Positions 54,190 through 62,518 of a DNA stretch of 64,000 bases are shown one piece after another. Source of the DNA: an uncultured Brachybacterium sp. (GTDB lineage: Bacteria > Actinomycetota > Actinomycetes > Actinomycetales > Dermabacteraceae). The notes below the pieces were generated by a model. It made no database searches. It was not told the origin of the DNA and saw nothing but the letters and a program-made list of their open reading frames with translations. Within the stretch, counting starts at the first letter, position 1, and the number at the start of each line of letters is the position of its first letter. The stretch spans positions 558,001-622,000 of the forward strand of contig NZ_CANMSY010000001.1 of NCBI RefSeq assembly GCF_947500705.1. The letters are read 5' to 3'. A program made the position numbers and the translations under genes.

Positions 54190-55899
54190 TCAGGGGGTGG
54201 TGACCTTGCCGGGGTTCAGGTTCCGGCCGGGATCGTTATCGGCGAACAAGCCTTTGACCATGCGCGCGCCGACCTCGCCGATGTCCTCGGTGATCCACGG
54301 CTGGTGCTCGGTGCCCACCGCGTGGTGGTGGCTGACCGTCGATCCGAGATCCACGAAGGTCTGCTGCACGGCGCTCTTGGCGGCGTAGTACTGCCCGAGC
54401 GCCTCCTCGTCGGAGGAGTAGGGGAAGGCGAAGGTGAAGTAGAGGCAGGCCCCCGCGTGGTAGCTGTGCGACATGTGGCAGAACATGAAGCCCGGCAGGC
54501 CCTGCTCCTCCTGCACCGCGTAGAACGCCTCGTAGGCCTTCGCATGGACCTCGTTGAGGTTCGACCAGGTCGCCCCGGTGTCGCAGACGTCCCCGAAGAC
54601 CTGGTAGTTCATCAGGAAGTCGCGCAGGTAGGGGGTGTCGAACTTCTTCTGGTCGTAGATCGCGCCGGGACCTGCGCCGAGGGTGATGCCCCCGTTGCTC
54701 TTCACGATCTTCTTGACGATCGACTTCTGCTGCTCGACGGCCGTCTTGGAGCCCTCGAAGCAGACGTAGGAGATCGACATCTCGTTCCTGGTGTCCCAGC
54801 CCTGGGAGCGGAGGTAGGCGAACAGCCCGTCCTGCACCTTCGCGGCGACCTTCCCCTTGGTGGAGCTGGGCTCCTTGACCATGGAGAGGCTGAACTCGGT
54901 CTCGGGGCCGTCGGAGAGTCGGGTGAACGTGGGCGTCACGTCGGTGGACCGGGCGATCGCGTGCATGCCGCGGATGCCGTGCTCCCAGTCGGGATACATA
55001 TAGGCGATGACCTGGCGCACCGGGGCCAGGCGATGGACCTGGACGGTGGCTTCGGTGATCACGCCGAGCCGGCCCTCGCTGCCCAGGATCATCTCGTGCA
55101 CGCTGGGACCGGAGTCCCGGCCCGGTATCGCCTTGGTGACCGCGATGCCGTCGGGGTGGACCATGCGCAGTCCGCGCACGATGTCCTCGATGTCGCCGTA
55201 CTTGTCCGACTGCATGCCTGAGGAGCGGGTCGCGGCCCAGCCGCCGAGGGTCGAGTAGGTGAAGGAGTCCGGGAAATGGCCGACGGTCCAGCCCTCGGCG
55301 TTCAGCTGCTCCTCGAGGTCCGGGCCGTAGACGCCGGCCTCGACCCGGGCCAGGCCCGCGGTGTCGTCGATCTCGAGCACCTCACGCATGCGGCCGAGGT
55401 TCAGGGAGATCACCGGGCGCTGCTCGGCGATGTCGGGGGTGACGGAGCCGGAGATGCTGGAGCCGCCGCCGTAGGGGATCAGCACCAGGTCCTGCTCGAG
55501 CACTATCCGCAGCACTGCAGCGACCTCCTCCTCGGAGGCGGGGTAGACCACGGCGTCGACCAGGCGGGCGAAGTCGCCCTGGCGCACGCGGAAGAGGTCC
55601 GGCAGGGAGCGGCCGAAGGAGTGCACGACGCGGTGCTCGTCGTCCTCCAGCACGCTCTCCTCGCCGACCACGCCGGTCAGCAGCGAGCGCACGGGCGCGG
55701 GCAGCCGGCTCGCGGGCACCTCGAAGTCCGACAGGACGGGGTCGACGGGCGTGCTCTTGGCCGCCAGGTCGACACCGACCTTGTTCTTCGCCAGCGGGGC
55801 GAAGGCAGGCTTGTTGTCGTAACGGAAGGTGACGTCGTCCAGACCCCACCCCCACCACTTGTGCCGCTTGACCTCACGTGCGCTCAGCCGGTCACTCAT
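54190..55899 (-). CDS. agpS: Alkyldihydroxyacetonephosphate synthase-like FAD enzyme
   Basis: 569 aa. FAD_binding_4 flavoprotein: LIPYGGGSSISGSVTP (FAD pyrophosphate), FPDSFTYSTLGGWAATRSSGMQSDKYGDIED and GRLGVITEATVQVHR. The C-terminal half has SHSYHAGACLYFTFAFPY and the STVSHHHAVG histidines, both diagnostic of ADPS/AGPS, which swaps the acyl chain of acyl-DHAP for a fatty alcohol to create the ether bond. The start KWWGWG also matches. A glycolate/D-lactate oxidase is the usual alternative, but the YHxGxCLYF motif argues against it. ATG overlaps the plsC-like stop. Confidence 0.88.
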   Translation of the reverse strand: MSDRLSAREVKRHKWWGWGLDDVTFRYDNKPAFAPLAKNKVGVDLAAKSTPVDPVLSDFEVPASRLPAPVRSLLTGVVGEESVLEDDEHRVVHSFGRSLPDLFRVRQGDFARLVDAVVYPASEEEVAAVLRIVLEQDLVLIPYGGGSSISGSVTPDIAEQRPVISLNLGRMREVLEIDDTAGLARVEAGVYGPDLEEQLNAEGWTVGHFPDSFTYSTLGGWAATRSSGMQSDKYGDIEDIVRGLRMVHPDGIAVTKAIPGRDSGPSVHEMILGSEGRLGVITEATVQVHRLAPVRQVIAYMYPDWEHGIRGMHAIARSTDVTPTFTRLSDGPETEFSLSMVKEPSSTKGKVAAKVQDGLFAYLRSQGWDTRNEMSISYVCFEGSKTAVEQQKSIVKKIVKSNGGITLGAGPGAIYDQKKFDTPYLRDFLMNYQVFGDVCDTGATWSNLNEVHAKAYEAFYAVQEEQGLPGFMFCHMSHSYHAGACLYFTFAFPYSSDEEALGQYYAAKSAVQQTFVDLGSTVSHHHAVGTEHQPWITEDIGEVGARMVKGLFADNDPGRNLNPGKVTTP

Positions 55900-56843
55900 G
55901 CGGTGTCCTCCTCGTCCCGGACAGCACTGCCCAGGACCTCGTCGTGATGCTCGTCGTACAGGTCCTTCACCCGGGCCCGGATCCGCGCGGAGAAGTCCAC
56001 CGCGGATTCGTCCTCGTGGGAGATCATCGGCTCGCCGAAGACCACGGCCACCGGGGGCCGGCCCGGCTTCGGCCAGCTGCGCCCCTTGGGCATCGCCTCG
56101 TGGGCGCCGATGATCGCAGCCGGCACGACGGGCACGCCGACCCCGATCGCGAGCGCCGCGGCGCCGGGCTTGAAATCGGCCATCTTCCCGTCCAGCTGGC
56201 GGGTCCCCTCGGGGAACACCAGGATCGGCACGCCGGCGCGCAGCAGCTTGCGCGAGGTGCCGGCGTGCTTGCGGGAGCCGCCGCGGTCCACCGGGAAGGC
56301 GTTGAAGATGATCCGGACGAAGAGCCGGCGGTACCAGACGGTGAAGAAGTAGTCCGCGGCGACGCCGGTGGACAGGAAGCGTGCCTGCGCCCACGGCAGG
56401 CCGCGCGCCAGCATCGGGGCGTCGATATGGCTGGAATGGTTGGCGACCAGCACGAACGGCCCGCGCACGGTCTTCACCCGGCGGTGGACCACCTTCGAGG
56501 TGGTGAGGTTCGAGCCGACCACCGCGCCGAAGAACCCGCGCTGCGCCACGAAGCGCAGTGCGGCCCGCGCCTGCGAGCGGTACTTGGCCAGCTCTCCCTG
56601 CGGCTTCTCCCAGCCCTCCCCGCGGGAGCGGGCGGAGAGGGACTTCCGCGTCCGCTTCGCGCGGGCCGGCGAGGGCGCAGGGGTCGGCTCCGCCGCGGCG
56701 GGGCTGGTCTCGTCGGCGGGCAGCGAACCCTCCCCGGGGCCCGTCACATCGGCGGAGGTCGCGTCCTCAGCAGGGGCTCTGCCGTCGGCAGGATCGGTGC
56801 CGTCGGCGGGATCGGCGGGCTGCGGGGTGTCCTCGGAGGTCAC
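55896..56843 (-). CDS. PlsC-family 1-acyl-glycerol(one)-phosphate acyltransferase
   Basis: 315 aa. The HX4D motif appears as NHSSHIDAPML; block III as FPEGTRQLDGKM and block IV as VPVVPAAIIGAHEAMPKG. It transfers an acyl chain from acyl-CoA or acyl-ACP to a glycerol phosphate or DHAP at the membrane. The first ~70 residues are an acidic Ala/Pro/Asp-rich lead with Pro-Ala-Asp repeats. GTG start lies 4 bp after the SDR stop; the stop overlaps agpS. The context suggests DHAP acylation (a GNPAT-like role), but a standard lysophosphatidate acyltransferase cannot be excluded. Confidence 0.87.
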   Translation of the reverse strand: MTSEDTPQPADPADGTDPADGRAPAEDATSADVTGPGEGSLPADETSPAAAEPTPAPSPARAKRTRKSLSARSRGEGWEKPQGELAKYRSQARAALRFVAQRGFFGAVVGSNLTTSKVVHRRVKTVRGPFVLVANHSSHIDAPMLARGLPWAQARFLSTGVAADYFFTVWYRRLFVRIIFNAFPVDRGGSRKHAGTSRKLLRAGVPILVFPEGTRQLDGKMADFKPGAAALAIGVGVPVVPAAIIGAHEAMPKGRSWPKPGRPPVAVVFGEPMISHEDESAVDFSARIRARVKDLYDEHHDEVLGSAVRDEEDTA

Positions 56844-56847
56844 GCGA

Positions 56848-57624
56848 TCACTTCTCCCGGGTACGACGGTGGCTGAGCAGGGCGCTCAGCCGGGCCACCA
56901 GTCCACGCGGAGTCACGCGCAGCACCGCCGCGATCACCTTCCAGCGCTTCGAGGGGATCGAGACCGGCTTCCCGCGGGCGACATCACGCAGGCACTCCTC
57001 GACCAGGCGGTCGGCGTCGAGCCAGAGCACCCCGGGGATCGAGGAGCCCTTGATCCCGGCCCGAGTATGGAACTCCGTGCGCACCCAGCCCGGCATCAGC
57101 GCCGTGACCTGCACGCCGGCGCCGCTGAGCTGCACGCCGAGAGATTCCGAGTAATTGCCCACCCACGCCTTGATGGCGGAGTAGTTGTTCTGGGTGACCA
57201 GCGCGGAGACGGAGCCGACGTTGATGATCCAGCCCCGGCCGCGGGCGCTCATCGCCCGCCCCGCAGCGCCACCCAGCTTGAGCACCGCGCGGATCATCAC
57301 CTCGAAGCCGAGGTCATGCTGGGAGAGGTCGTCCTCGAGCAGGCCGGCCTTCACGGAGAAGCCCGCATTGTTGATGAGCACGTCGACCGGGTCGGTGGTC
57401 GCCTCGAGGCGGTCGGCGACGCGCTGCTGGGCGTCGCGGTCGGAGAGGTCGGCGACCATCGTCTCGACCTCGACGCCGTACTCGCGACGCAGCTGCGCGG
57501 CGGTCTCGGCGAGGCGATCGGGGTCTCGCGCGACCAGCACGAGAGCTGTCCCCCGACCCGCGAACGCTGTGGCGAACGCGGCCCCGATGCCTGCAGTGCC
57601 GCCAGTGATCAGGGCCCTATGCAT
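56848..57624 (-). CDS. SDR oxidoreductase
   Basis: 258 aa. Classical short-chain dehydrogenase: TGGTAGIGAAFATAFAGRG, NNAG (85-88), catalytic S138, Y148 and K152 (YSAIK). NADP preference is suggested by VARDPDRL after beta-2. It ends in a basic amphipathic tail (KRWKVIAAVLRVTPRGLVARLSALLSHRR), compatible with membrane association. First gene of the five-gene minus operon, so acyl- or alkyl-DHAP reduction is a reasonable inference. No ribosome site; a TATCGT box seven bases upstream suggests a leaderless transcript. Confidence 0.87.
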   Translation of the reverse strand: MHRALITGGTAGIGAAFATAFAGRGTALVLVARDPDRLAETAAQLRREYGVEVETMVADLSDRDAQQRVADRLEATTDPVDVLINNAGFSVKAGLLEDDLSQHDLGFEVMIRAVLKLGGAAGRAMSARGRGWIINVGSVSALVTQNNYSAIKAWVGNYSESLGVQLSGAGVQVTALMPGWVRTEFHTRAGIKGSSIPGVLWLDADRLVEECLRDVARGKPVSIPSKRWKVIAAVLRVTPRGLVARLSALLSHRRTREK

Positions 57625-57631
57625 GGCGGCT

Positions 57632-57637
57632 ACGATA
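57632..57637 (-). promoter_or_regulatory. -10 box of the SDR gene, leaderless type
   Basis: TATCGT on the minus strand ends seven bases before the SDR start codon at 57624, so the transcript should begin at or next to the ATG. TACGAT on the plus strand (57631-57636) overlaps it and could serve the divergent reductase gene. Confidence 0.45.
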
Positions 57638-57764
57638 CACTAGCGAGGCCCTGACCAGCGCGGAGAAGCTCCCTGGTGGGAGCACTGCAGGGCCCCCGCG
57701 CGCGACCCGAGTGGCCTCGGAACCCGTGTCCCGCGCCCCGCCGTACCCGTCCACAGAGGATCCC

Positions 57765-60062
57765 ATGACGCACACCACCGCCCCCGTCGCTCAGACCGCT
57801 CCCGGCGGCACCACCAGCGGAGGGCGTCGGATCCTGCTGACCGGGGTCACCGGCTTCCTGGGTCAGGCTGTGCTCCGCTCACTGCTGGAGACCACGCCGG
57901 ATACGCACATCACCGCGGTCGTGCGCCCCAAGGGCTCCGTCACCGGTCGCAAGCGGCTCGAACAGCTGCTGCGCAAGCCCGTCTTCTCCTCCTGGGCCGA
58001 GCTGCTCACCGCCGAAGGCACCGCGGAGGCGCCGGTCGACGGCAGGGCCCGGCTGAAGGAGATCTTCGACGCGCGCGTCGGCGTGCTCGAGGGTGACCTC
58101 ACCGACATGCCCGCGCTCACCGAGCCCTTCGACACCGTGATCCACTCGGCCTCGTCGGTCTCCTTCGACCCGCCGATCGACGACGCCTTCCGCACCAACG
58201 TCGGCGGCGCCCGGAACCTGTACGAGGCACTGCTGGCCTCGGGCCAGGACCCGCACGTCATCCATGTCTCCACCGCCTACGTCGGCGGCATCGCGAAGGG
58301 TCTGCGCCAGGAGGGCTCGCTCAAGGCCGACGTCGACTGGCGCGCCGAGTACGAGGCCGCGATGCAGGCCCGCGCCCGGGTCGATGCGGAATCCCGCCGC
58401 CCCGAGACGCTGCGCTCCCAGATCAGCGCGGCGAAGGGTCGTCACGGCCGGATGGGCCCCACCGCAGTCGCCGCCGCCTCCGAGGAGTCGCGCCGCGAGT
58501 GGGTCAACGAGCGCCTGATCGACTTCGGCCGCACCCGCGCCCAGTCCGTCGGCTGGACCGACATCTACACCTTCACCAAGGCGATGGCCGAGCAGGTCGC
58601 CGAGGAGCTCTGGGCCGGGAACGGCCACCGCGTCTCCTTCGTGCGCCCCTCCATCATCGAGTCCGCGATGAAGAAGCCCTACCCGGGCTGGATCGACGGC
58701 TACAAGGTCGCCGACCCGCTGATCATGGCCTACGGGCGCGGCGTGCTGCCGGAGTTCCCGGGCCTGGCCGACTCGATCCTCGACGTCATCCCCGTGGACC
58801 ACGTCGTCAACGTGATCGTCGCGCTCGCCACGCAGGACGTCTCCCGGCGCGGCGACGACGCCTACTTCCAGGTGGTCTCCGGTGCCTCGAACCCGTTGCC
58901 CTTCCACGAGATGGTCACCGCGGTGCGCGAGTACTTCCTGAAGTACCCGCTCGAGGATGACAAGGGCCGCCCGATCCCGGTGCCCGAATGGTCCTTCCCT
59001 GCCGTCGAGATGGTCGAGCAGCGGTTCCGCGCCAAGGAGCTCTCGGCGAAGCTCGGCTCCGCCGCGGTGGCCTATCTCCCGGCGACCAAGCGCACCCGGG
59101 AATGGACCGCCAGCCTGCACAAGGCCACCTCCGGGCTGACCATGCTGCGCAAGTACATCGAGCTGTACCGGCACTACACGAAGACCGAGATGGTCTTCGA
59201 CGATGCCAACACGCGGGCGCTGCGCGAAGAGCTCTCACCGGAGTTCCTGGCCACCCATGACTTCGACATCACGGGGCTCGTCTGGAAGGACTACTTCCAG
59301 CAGCAGCATCTCCCCGCGGTCACGGATCTCACCAAGGCCTACTCCCGCGCGAAGTCCGCGCAGAAGAAGCGCGCCTCCCGGCCCGTCCCCGAGCTGAAGC
59401 GCACGGAGAACACGCTGGCCGTGTTCGACCTCGACGGCACCGTGCTCTCCACGAACATCGTCCAGCAGTACTTCGCGGTGGTCCGGGCGACCAAGCCGCG
59501 CCGCACCTGGCCCGCGGAGATCGGCGGACTGCTGACGGCCATCCCCGGCTACCTGCGTGCCGACAAGCGCGACCGCTCGGAGCTGATCCGCCTGGTCAAC
59601 CGCCGCTACAAGGGCTACCGCAGCGAGGATCTGCGCACCCTGATGCAGGGCGAGGCCGGACGCCGGATCCGGGCCTCGATCCTCCCCGAGGCGCTCGAGA
59701 CCATCGAGCGTCACCGCGCCGCCGGACACCGCACGCTGCTGGTCTCCGGTGCGCTGGACGTGCTGGTCGAGCCGCTCGCGGACCTGTTCGACGAGGTCAT
59801 CGCCACCCACATGGACGAGGACGCCTCCGGCGTGATGACCGGCTACCTGGCCACTCCCCCGCTGGTCGACGAGGCGCGCGCGAACTGGCTGCGCAAGTAC
59901 GCCGACCTGCACGGCGCAGACCTCTCCACCTCCTACGGCTACGGCGACTCCCACGCCGACGCCGCCTGGCTCGAGCTGGTGGGCACCCCCGCCGCGGTCG
60001 CCCCGGACCTGGGCCTGTACGCCGTGGCGAAGAAGAAGCGCTGGCAGATCCTGGAGTGGTGA
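57765..60062 (+). CDS. Fatty acyl-CoA reductase fused to an HAD-family phosphatase
   Basis: 765 aa. The N-terminal ~500 residues are a NAD_binding_4 fatty acyl reductase: LLTGVTGFLGQAVL (26-33), VIHSASSVSFDPPIDDAF, HVSTAYVGG, Y268 and K272 in YTFTKAMAEQ, and RPSIIESAMKKPYPGWIDGY. The C-terminal ~215 residues are an HAD-IB (SerB-like) domain: VFDLDGTVLSTN with D555 and D557, LLVSGALDVLVEPLAD and YGYGDSHADAAWLELVG. The first half reduces acyl-CoA to fatty alcohol; the second should hydrolyse a phosphomonoester, perhaps of a lysolipid. Divergent from the agpS operon, supplying the alcohol that AgpS needs. ATG at 57765 after CAGAGGAT. Confidence 0.9.
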   Translation: MTHTTAPVAQTAPGGTTSGGRRILLTGVTGFLGQAVLRSLLETTPDTHITAVVRPKGSVTGRKRLEQLLRKPVFSSWAELLTAEGTAEAPVDGRARLKEIFDARVGVLEGDLTDMPALTEPFDTVIHSASSVSFDPPIDDAFRTNVGGARNLYEALLASGQDPHVIHVSTAYVGGIAKGLRQEGSLKADVDWRAEYEAAMQARARVDAESRRPETLRSQISAAKGRHGRMGPTAVAAASEESRREWVNERLIDFGRTRAQSVGWTDIYTFTKAMAEQVAEELWAGNGHRVSFVRPSIIESAMKKPYPGWIDGYKVADPLIMAYGRGVLPEFPGLADSILDVIPVDHVVNVIVALATQDVSRRGDDAYFQVVSGASNPLPFHEMVTAVREYFLKYPLEDDKGRPIPVPEWSFPAVEMVEQRFRAKELSAKLGSAAVAYLPATKRTREWTASLHKATSGLTMLRKYIELYRHYTKTEMVFDDANTRALREELSPEFLATHDFDITGLVWKDYFQQQHLPAVTDLTKAYSRAKSAQKKRASRPVPELKRTENTLAVFDLDGTVLSTNIVQQYFAVVRATKPRRTWPAEIGGLLTAIPGYLRADKRDRSELIRLVNRRYKGYRSEDLRTLMQGEAGRRIRASILPEALETIERHRAAGHRTLLVSGALDVLVEPLADLFDEVIATHMDEDASGVMTGYLATPPLVDEARANWLRKYADLHGADLSTSYGYGDSHADAAWLELVGTPAAVAPDLGLYAVAKKKRWQILEW

Positions 60063-60087
60063 GCCGGCAAGGCGGCTCGGCTCCGGT

Positions 60088-60168
60088 CCACCACAACTTC
60101 GCCTGTGGTGAGCGTTGAACGGCTCTCCACCGTTCACTCCTCACCACAGACAGATTTCTGGTGGCACC
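60088..60168 (+). repeat. 81-bp intergenic repeat, copy A
   Basis: Bounded by CCACC and GGTGG(CACC). Inside, CTGTGGTGAG..TGAACGG (60103-60122) pairs with CCGTTCA..CTCACCACAG (60130-60149), 17 of 20 positions, around a 7-nt loop: a long hairpin. Aligns along its whole length with copies B (61357-61438) and C (62519-62599). It lies between the reductase and the AbiEi/DUF559 gene. Confidence 0.7.
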
Positions 60169-60319
60169 TGCCGTCGTCCAGCGGGCCCTCACCGCTCCTG
60201 ACGGGCCGTGCCCCACCTGGCGGGCTCTGAGTTCCGCGACCGTTCCTCCCCACCTCCACGTCGTCCACAGCGACGACGGTCGCCCCTTGCTGCGTCCCGT
60301 CTTCTCCGAGACTCAGGAC

Positions 60320-61261
60320 ATGTACGGACCGAGTCGACTGATCCTGCCGGCGAGCGCAGGGATCCCCTTCCGCCCGAACCGTCGGCGCCGGGGCACGCTT
60401 CACCTCGGCGCGAGACAGCTCGGCGTCGCCCGGCGCAGCGAACTCGCAGCCTTCGGCCATACGCCATGGACGATGCGTGCCGCACTCGAACGAGGTGAGC
60501 TGCAGCGCGTGGCGCGGGGGTGGATCACTCTGCCCTCCGCCTCCCCCGCAGTGGTCCGCGCGCTCGTCGCCGGCTACCGCGTCACCTGCGTGGATGCTGC
60601 CAGGATGCAAGGTCTGTGGACGCCGCATGACGCCTCCCCCGAAGCAGAGCTGCTGCACGTCTACCGTTATGGCGATGGGCGTGCCGTCCCCGACGGGATG
60701 ATCGCCCATCTCCCCCGTGTCAGATCCTGGCCGGAACCGGATGCTGTCGCCTCCGTGCCGCTCGCCCTCGAGCATGCTCTCCGCTGTTGCAGCGGGGAGA
60801 CCGCCGCGATCCTGCTCGAGTCGGCGATGGAGCGTCGTCTCCTGTCCCCTGCGGCGGTGCAGCAGCTGCTCGACCGCTCCCCTGACGCTATCCGCTCCCG
60901 GATCGGGACTCTGTCCACGGCCAGTGACTCGGGGTCCGAGACGAGGGTGGTGCGCTGGTTGCGGCGGCGGCGGTTCCATGTCGAACAGCAGGTGTTCGTG
61001 GACGGGGTGGGCCTGCTGGATGCTTACGTCGGCGGCCTCTTCCTGGAGATCGATGGTCGGGAGTTCCACGACGGCGAGGACGCTTTCCGCCGGGACCGGC
61101 GCCGCGATCTGCGGGCGATCCGGCACGGGCTGCAGGTCCTTCGACTGAGCTACGCGCAGGTGTGGCACGACTGGGACAGGACCCAGCAGGACATTCTCCG
61201 AGCCATCGATGAGGTCGGCGTCTTCGGCCGACGCAAAGTCGAGCGGCTGGCACTTCGCTGA
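60320..61261 (+). CDS. AbiEi-like winged-helix and DUF559 protein
   Basis: 313 aa. N-terminal winged-helix resembling the AbiEi antitoxin N-domain (GARQLGVARRSELAAFGHTP, LERGELQRVARGWI). The C-terminal DUF559 domain of the PD-(D/E)XK/Vsr-like fold has LFLEIDGREFHDGEDAFRRD and RRRDLRAIRHGLQVLRLSYAQVW. Such proteins are common and variable in number in Actinomycetota; the function is unknown. An upstream GTG at 60161 is in frame but would lie in repeat copy A, so I take the ATG at 60320. The gene is bracketed by repeat copies A and B. Confidence 0.78.
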   Translation: MYGPSRLILPASAGIPFRPNRRRRGTLHLGARQLGVARRSELAAFGHTPWTMRAALERGELQRVARGWITLPSASPAVVRALVAGYRVTCVDAARMQGLWTPHDASPEAELLHVYRYGDGRAVPDGMIAHLPRVRSWPEPDAVASVPLALEHALRCCSGETAAILLESAMERRLLSPAAVQQLLDRSPDAIRSRIGTLSTASDSGSETRVVRWLRRRRFHVEQQVFVDGVGLLDAYVGGLFLEIDGREFHDGEDAFRRDRRRDLRAIRHGLQVLRLSYAQVWHDWDRTQQDILRAIDEVGVFGRRKVERLALR

Positions 61262-61273
61262 GCTCGCCAGCAG

Positions 61274-61360
61274 CACGTCGAGCGCCTCCCGCAGGTCGAG
61301 CGGCACCCGCAGGTCGAGCGCCTCCCACAACTCCAGCGCCTCTCGCAGGTCGAGCGCCAC
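61274..61360 (+). repeat. 18-bp tandem repeat, about 4.8 units
   Basis: Units of CAGGTCGAGCGCCTCCCG with a few changes, starting at 61274, 61292, 61310, 61328 and 61346, directly after the DUF559 stop and running into repeat copy B. On the opposite strand it reads Leu-Asp-Leu-Arg-Glu-Ala, but I do not accept a gene there. Confidence 0.85.
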
Positions 61361-61438
61361 CAGAACTCTGTCTCTGGTGAGATACGAGCGGCGGTAGAGA
61401 GCTCAAGCCCTCGCCTAAGACAGATCAGTGGTGGCACC
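61357..61438 (+). repeat. 82-bp intergenic repeat, copy B
   Basis: Same ends as copy A (CCACC, GGTGGCACC) and the same inner blocks CTCTGGTGAG and AGACAGA, with more substitutions and a weaker hairpin. Confidence 0.6.
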
Positions 61439-61682
61439 GGTCGGCGGAGCGAGGGGCACGCGGCGGGCACCGCTCGACGATGGGGACCTCTGATGGGGTA
61501 GCTCTGCACGGGTACTCCTCCCCATGGCGCGAGCCGCACTTCGTTCCTAGGCTCGACGCATCATCACAGGCCGAGGAACAGAACACCGTTCCCGCGCCGA
61601 GATCCAGGAGCCGCGCGACCGTGCAGCTCCTTCACCGCAGAGGACGGCCTCCGCCGCACCCTGCCCACCGGAGGAGGACTCC

Positions 61683-62420
61683 ATGTCCCGCACGATCATT
61701 GCCCGCGGCGCCGCTCTGGCCGCCGCCACCATGCTGGCACTCACCGCCTGCGGCGGCACGGACGAGGCTCCCGCCGAGCAGCAGCCCGCCGAGGTCACCG
61801 AGCAGGAGGCAGATCAGGACGCGGAGACCGACGTGGAGGAAGACGACGCCACGGAGGAAGCTGCGGATGACGCCGATGCCGAGGACACCGCTGAGAGCAC
61901 CGAGGACGGCGGTGACGACGCGGCCGCCGCGGGGGACGACTCCTCCGAGGGGGATGAGGCAGCAGGCGTCGCCGCAGGCACCGTGGTGGAGATCGGCACC
62001 GAGTTCACTGACGAGGAGACCGGCGACGTGATCACCATCGCCTCCGCGGTGCGCGGCAACGACACCGAGTACTACTTGGCCAGCGACAATCCTGACGGAG
62101 AGATGATCTACCTCGAGGTGAAGGTGACAGCAGGAGACCAGTTCGGCGGGGTCATCAGCCAGCAGGACTTCTTCCTCGACGACGGCGGTGAAGAGGTCAA
62201 CTACGCCAGCACCGCCGACGACGAGCTGATCGCGGCCGGATTCGAGTACTTCGACGGCACCCCCCGCAGCGATGGCGAGGGCACCGGTTACATCCCGATC
62301 TACGTCGAGACCACCGGGGACACCCTCAAGGGTGCCTACCTCCGACCGGAGATGAAGATCCTCGGTGAGGACGCCACCGTCCCCGAGTTCCGCGGCGAGT
62401 TCGAGATCCCGGCACCCTGA
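61683..62420 (+). CDS. Secreted lipoprotein, DUF4352-like
   Basis: 245 aa. Lipoprotein signal with LTAC lipobox (about residue 23). A very acidic stalk of Asp, Glu and Ala (about 30-100) follows, then a compact beta-rich domain: GTVVEIGTEFTDEETGDVITIASAV, EMIYLEVKVTAGDQFGG and DEGTGYIPIYVETTGD-like blocks reminiscent of DUF4352 immunoglobulin-like lipoproteins. Start after CGGAGGAGGAC. No partner gene is adjacent; the function is unknown. A clear terminator follows. Confidence 0.8.
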   Translation: MSRTIIARGAALAAATMLALTACGGTDEAPAEQQPAEVTEQEADQDAETDVEEDDATEEAADDADAEDTAESTEDGGDDAAAAGDDSSEGDEAAGVAAGTVVEIGTEFTDEETGDVITIASAVRGNDTEYYLASDNPDGEMIYLEVKVTAGDQFGGVISQQDFFLDDGGEEVNYASTADDELIAAGFEYFDGTPRSDGEGTGYIPIYVETTGDTLKGAYLRPEMKILGEDATVPEFRGEFEIPAP

Positions 62421-62466
62421 TCAGCAGCGACCGTCTCCAGCGGCCGGACGCTGGCCATTGCCCGTG

Positions 62467-62496
62467 CAGGGTGTCCCCTACGCAGGGGGCACCCTG
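62467..62496 (+). terminator. Terminator of the lipoprotein gene
   Basis: CAGGGTG (62467-62473) with CACCCTG (62490-62496), continued by a T-G pair and CCCC/GGGG, loop TACGCA: a 12-pair stem 46 bp after the stop. Confidence 0.6.
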
Positions 62497-62518
62497 CGTT
62501 GCGTCGGTGGCGGGCCTG

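Noticed and set aside
60134-61360. 408-residue open frame on - starting with Leu-Asp-Leu-Arg-Glu-Ala repeats
   Set aside because: Antisense to the AbiEi/DUF559 gene. The repeat is simply the complement of the 18-bp array, and there is no ribosome site or family match.
61274-61360. CRISPR array
   Set aside because: The units are directly adjacent 18-mers without spacers, and no cas gene is present.
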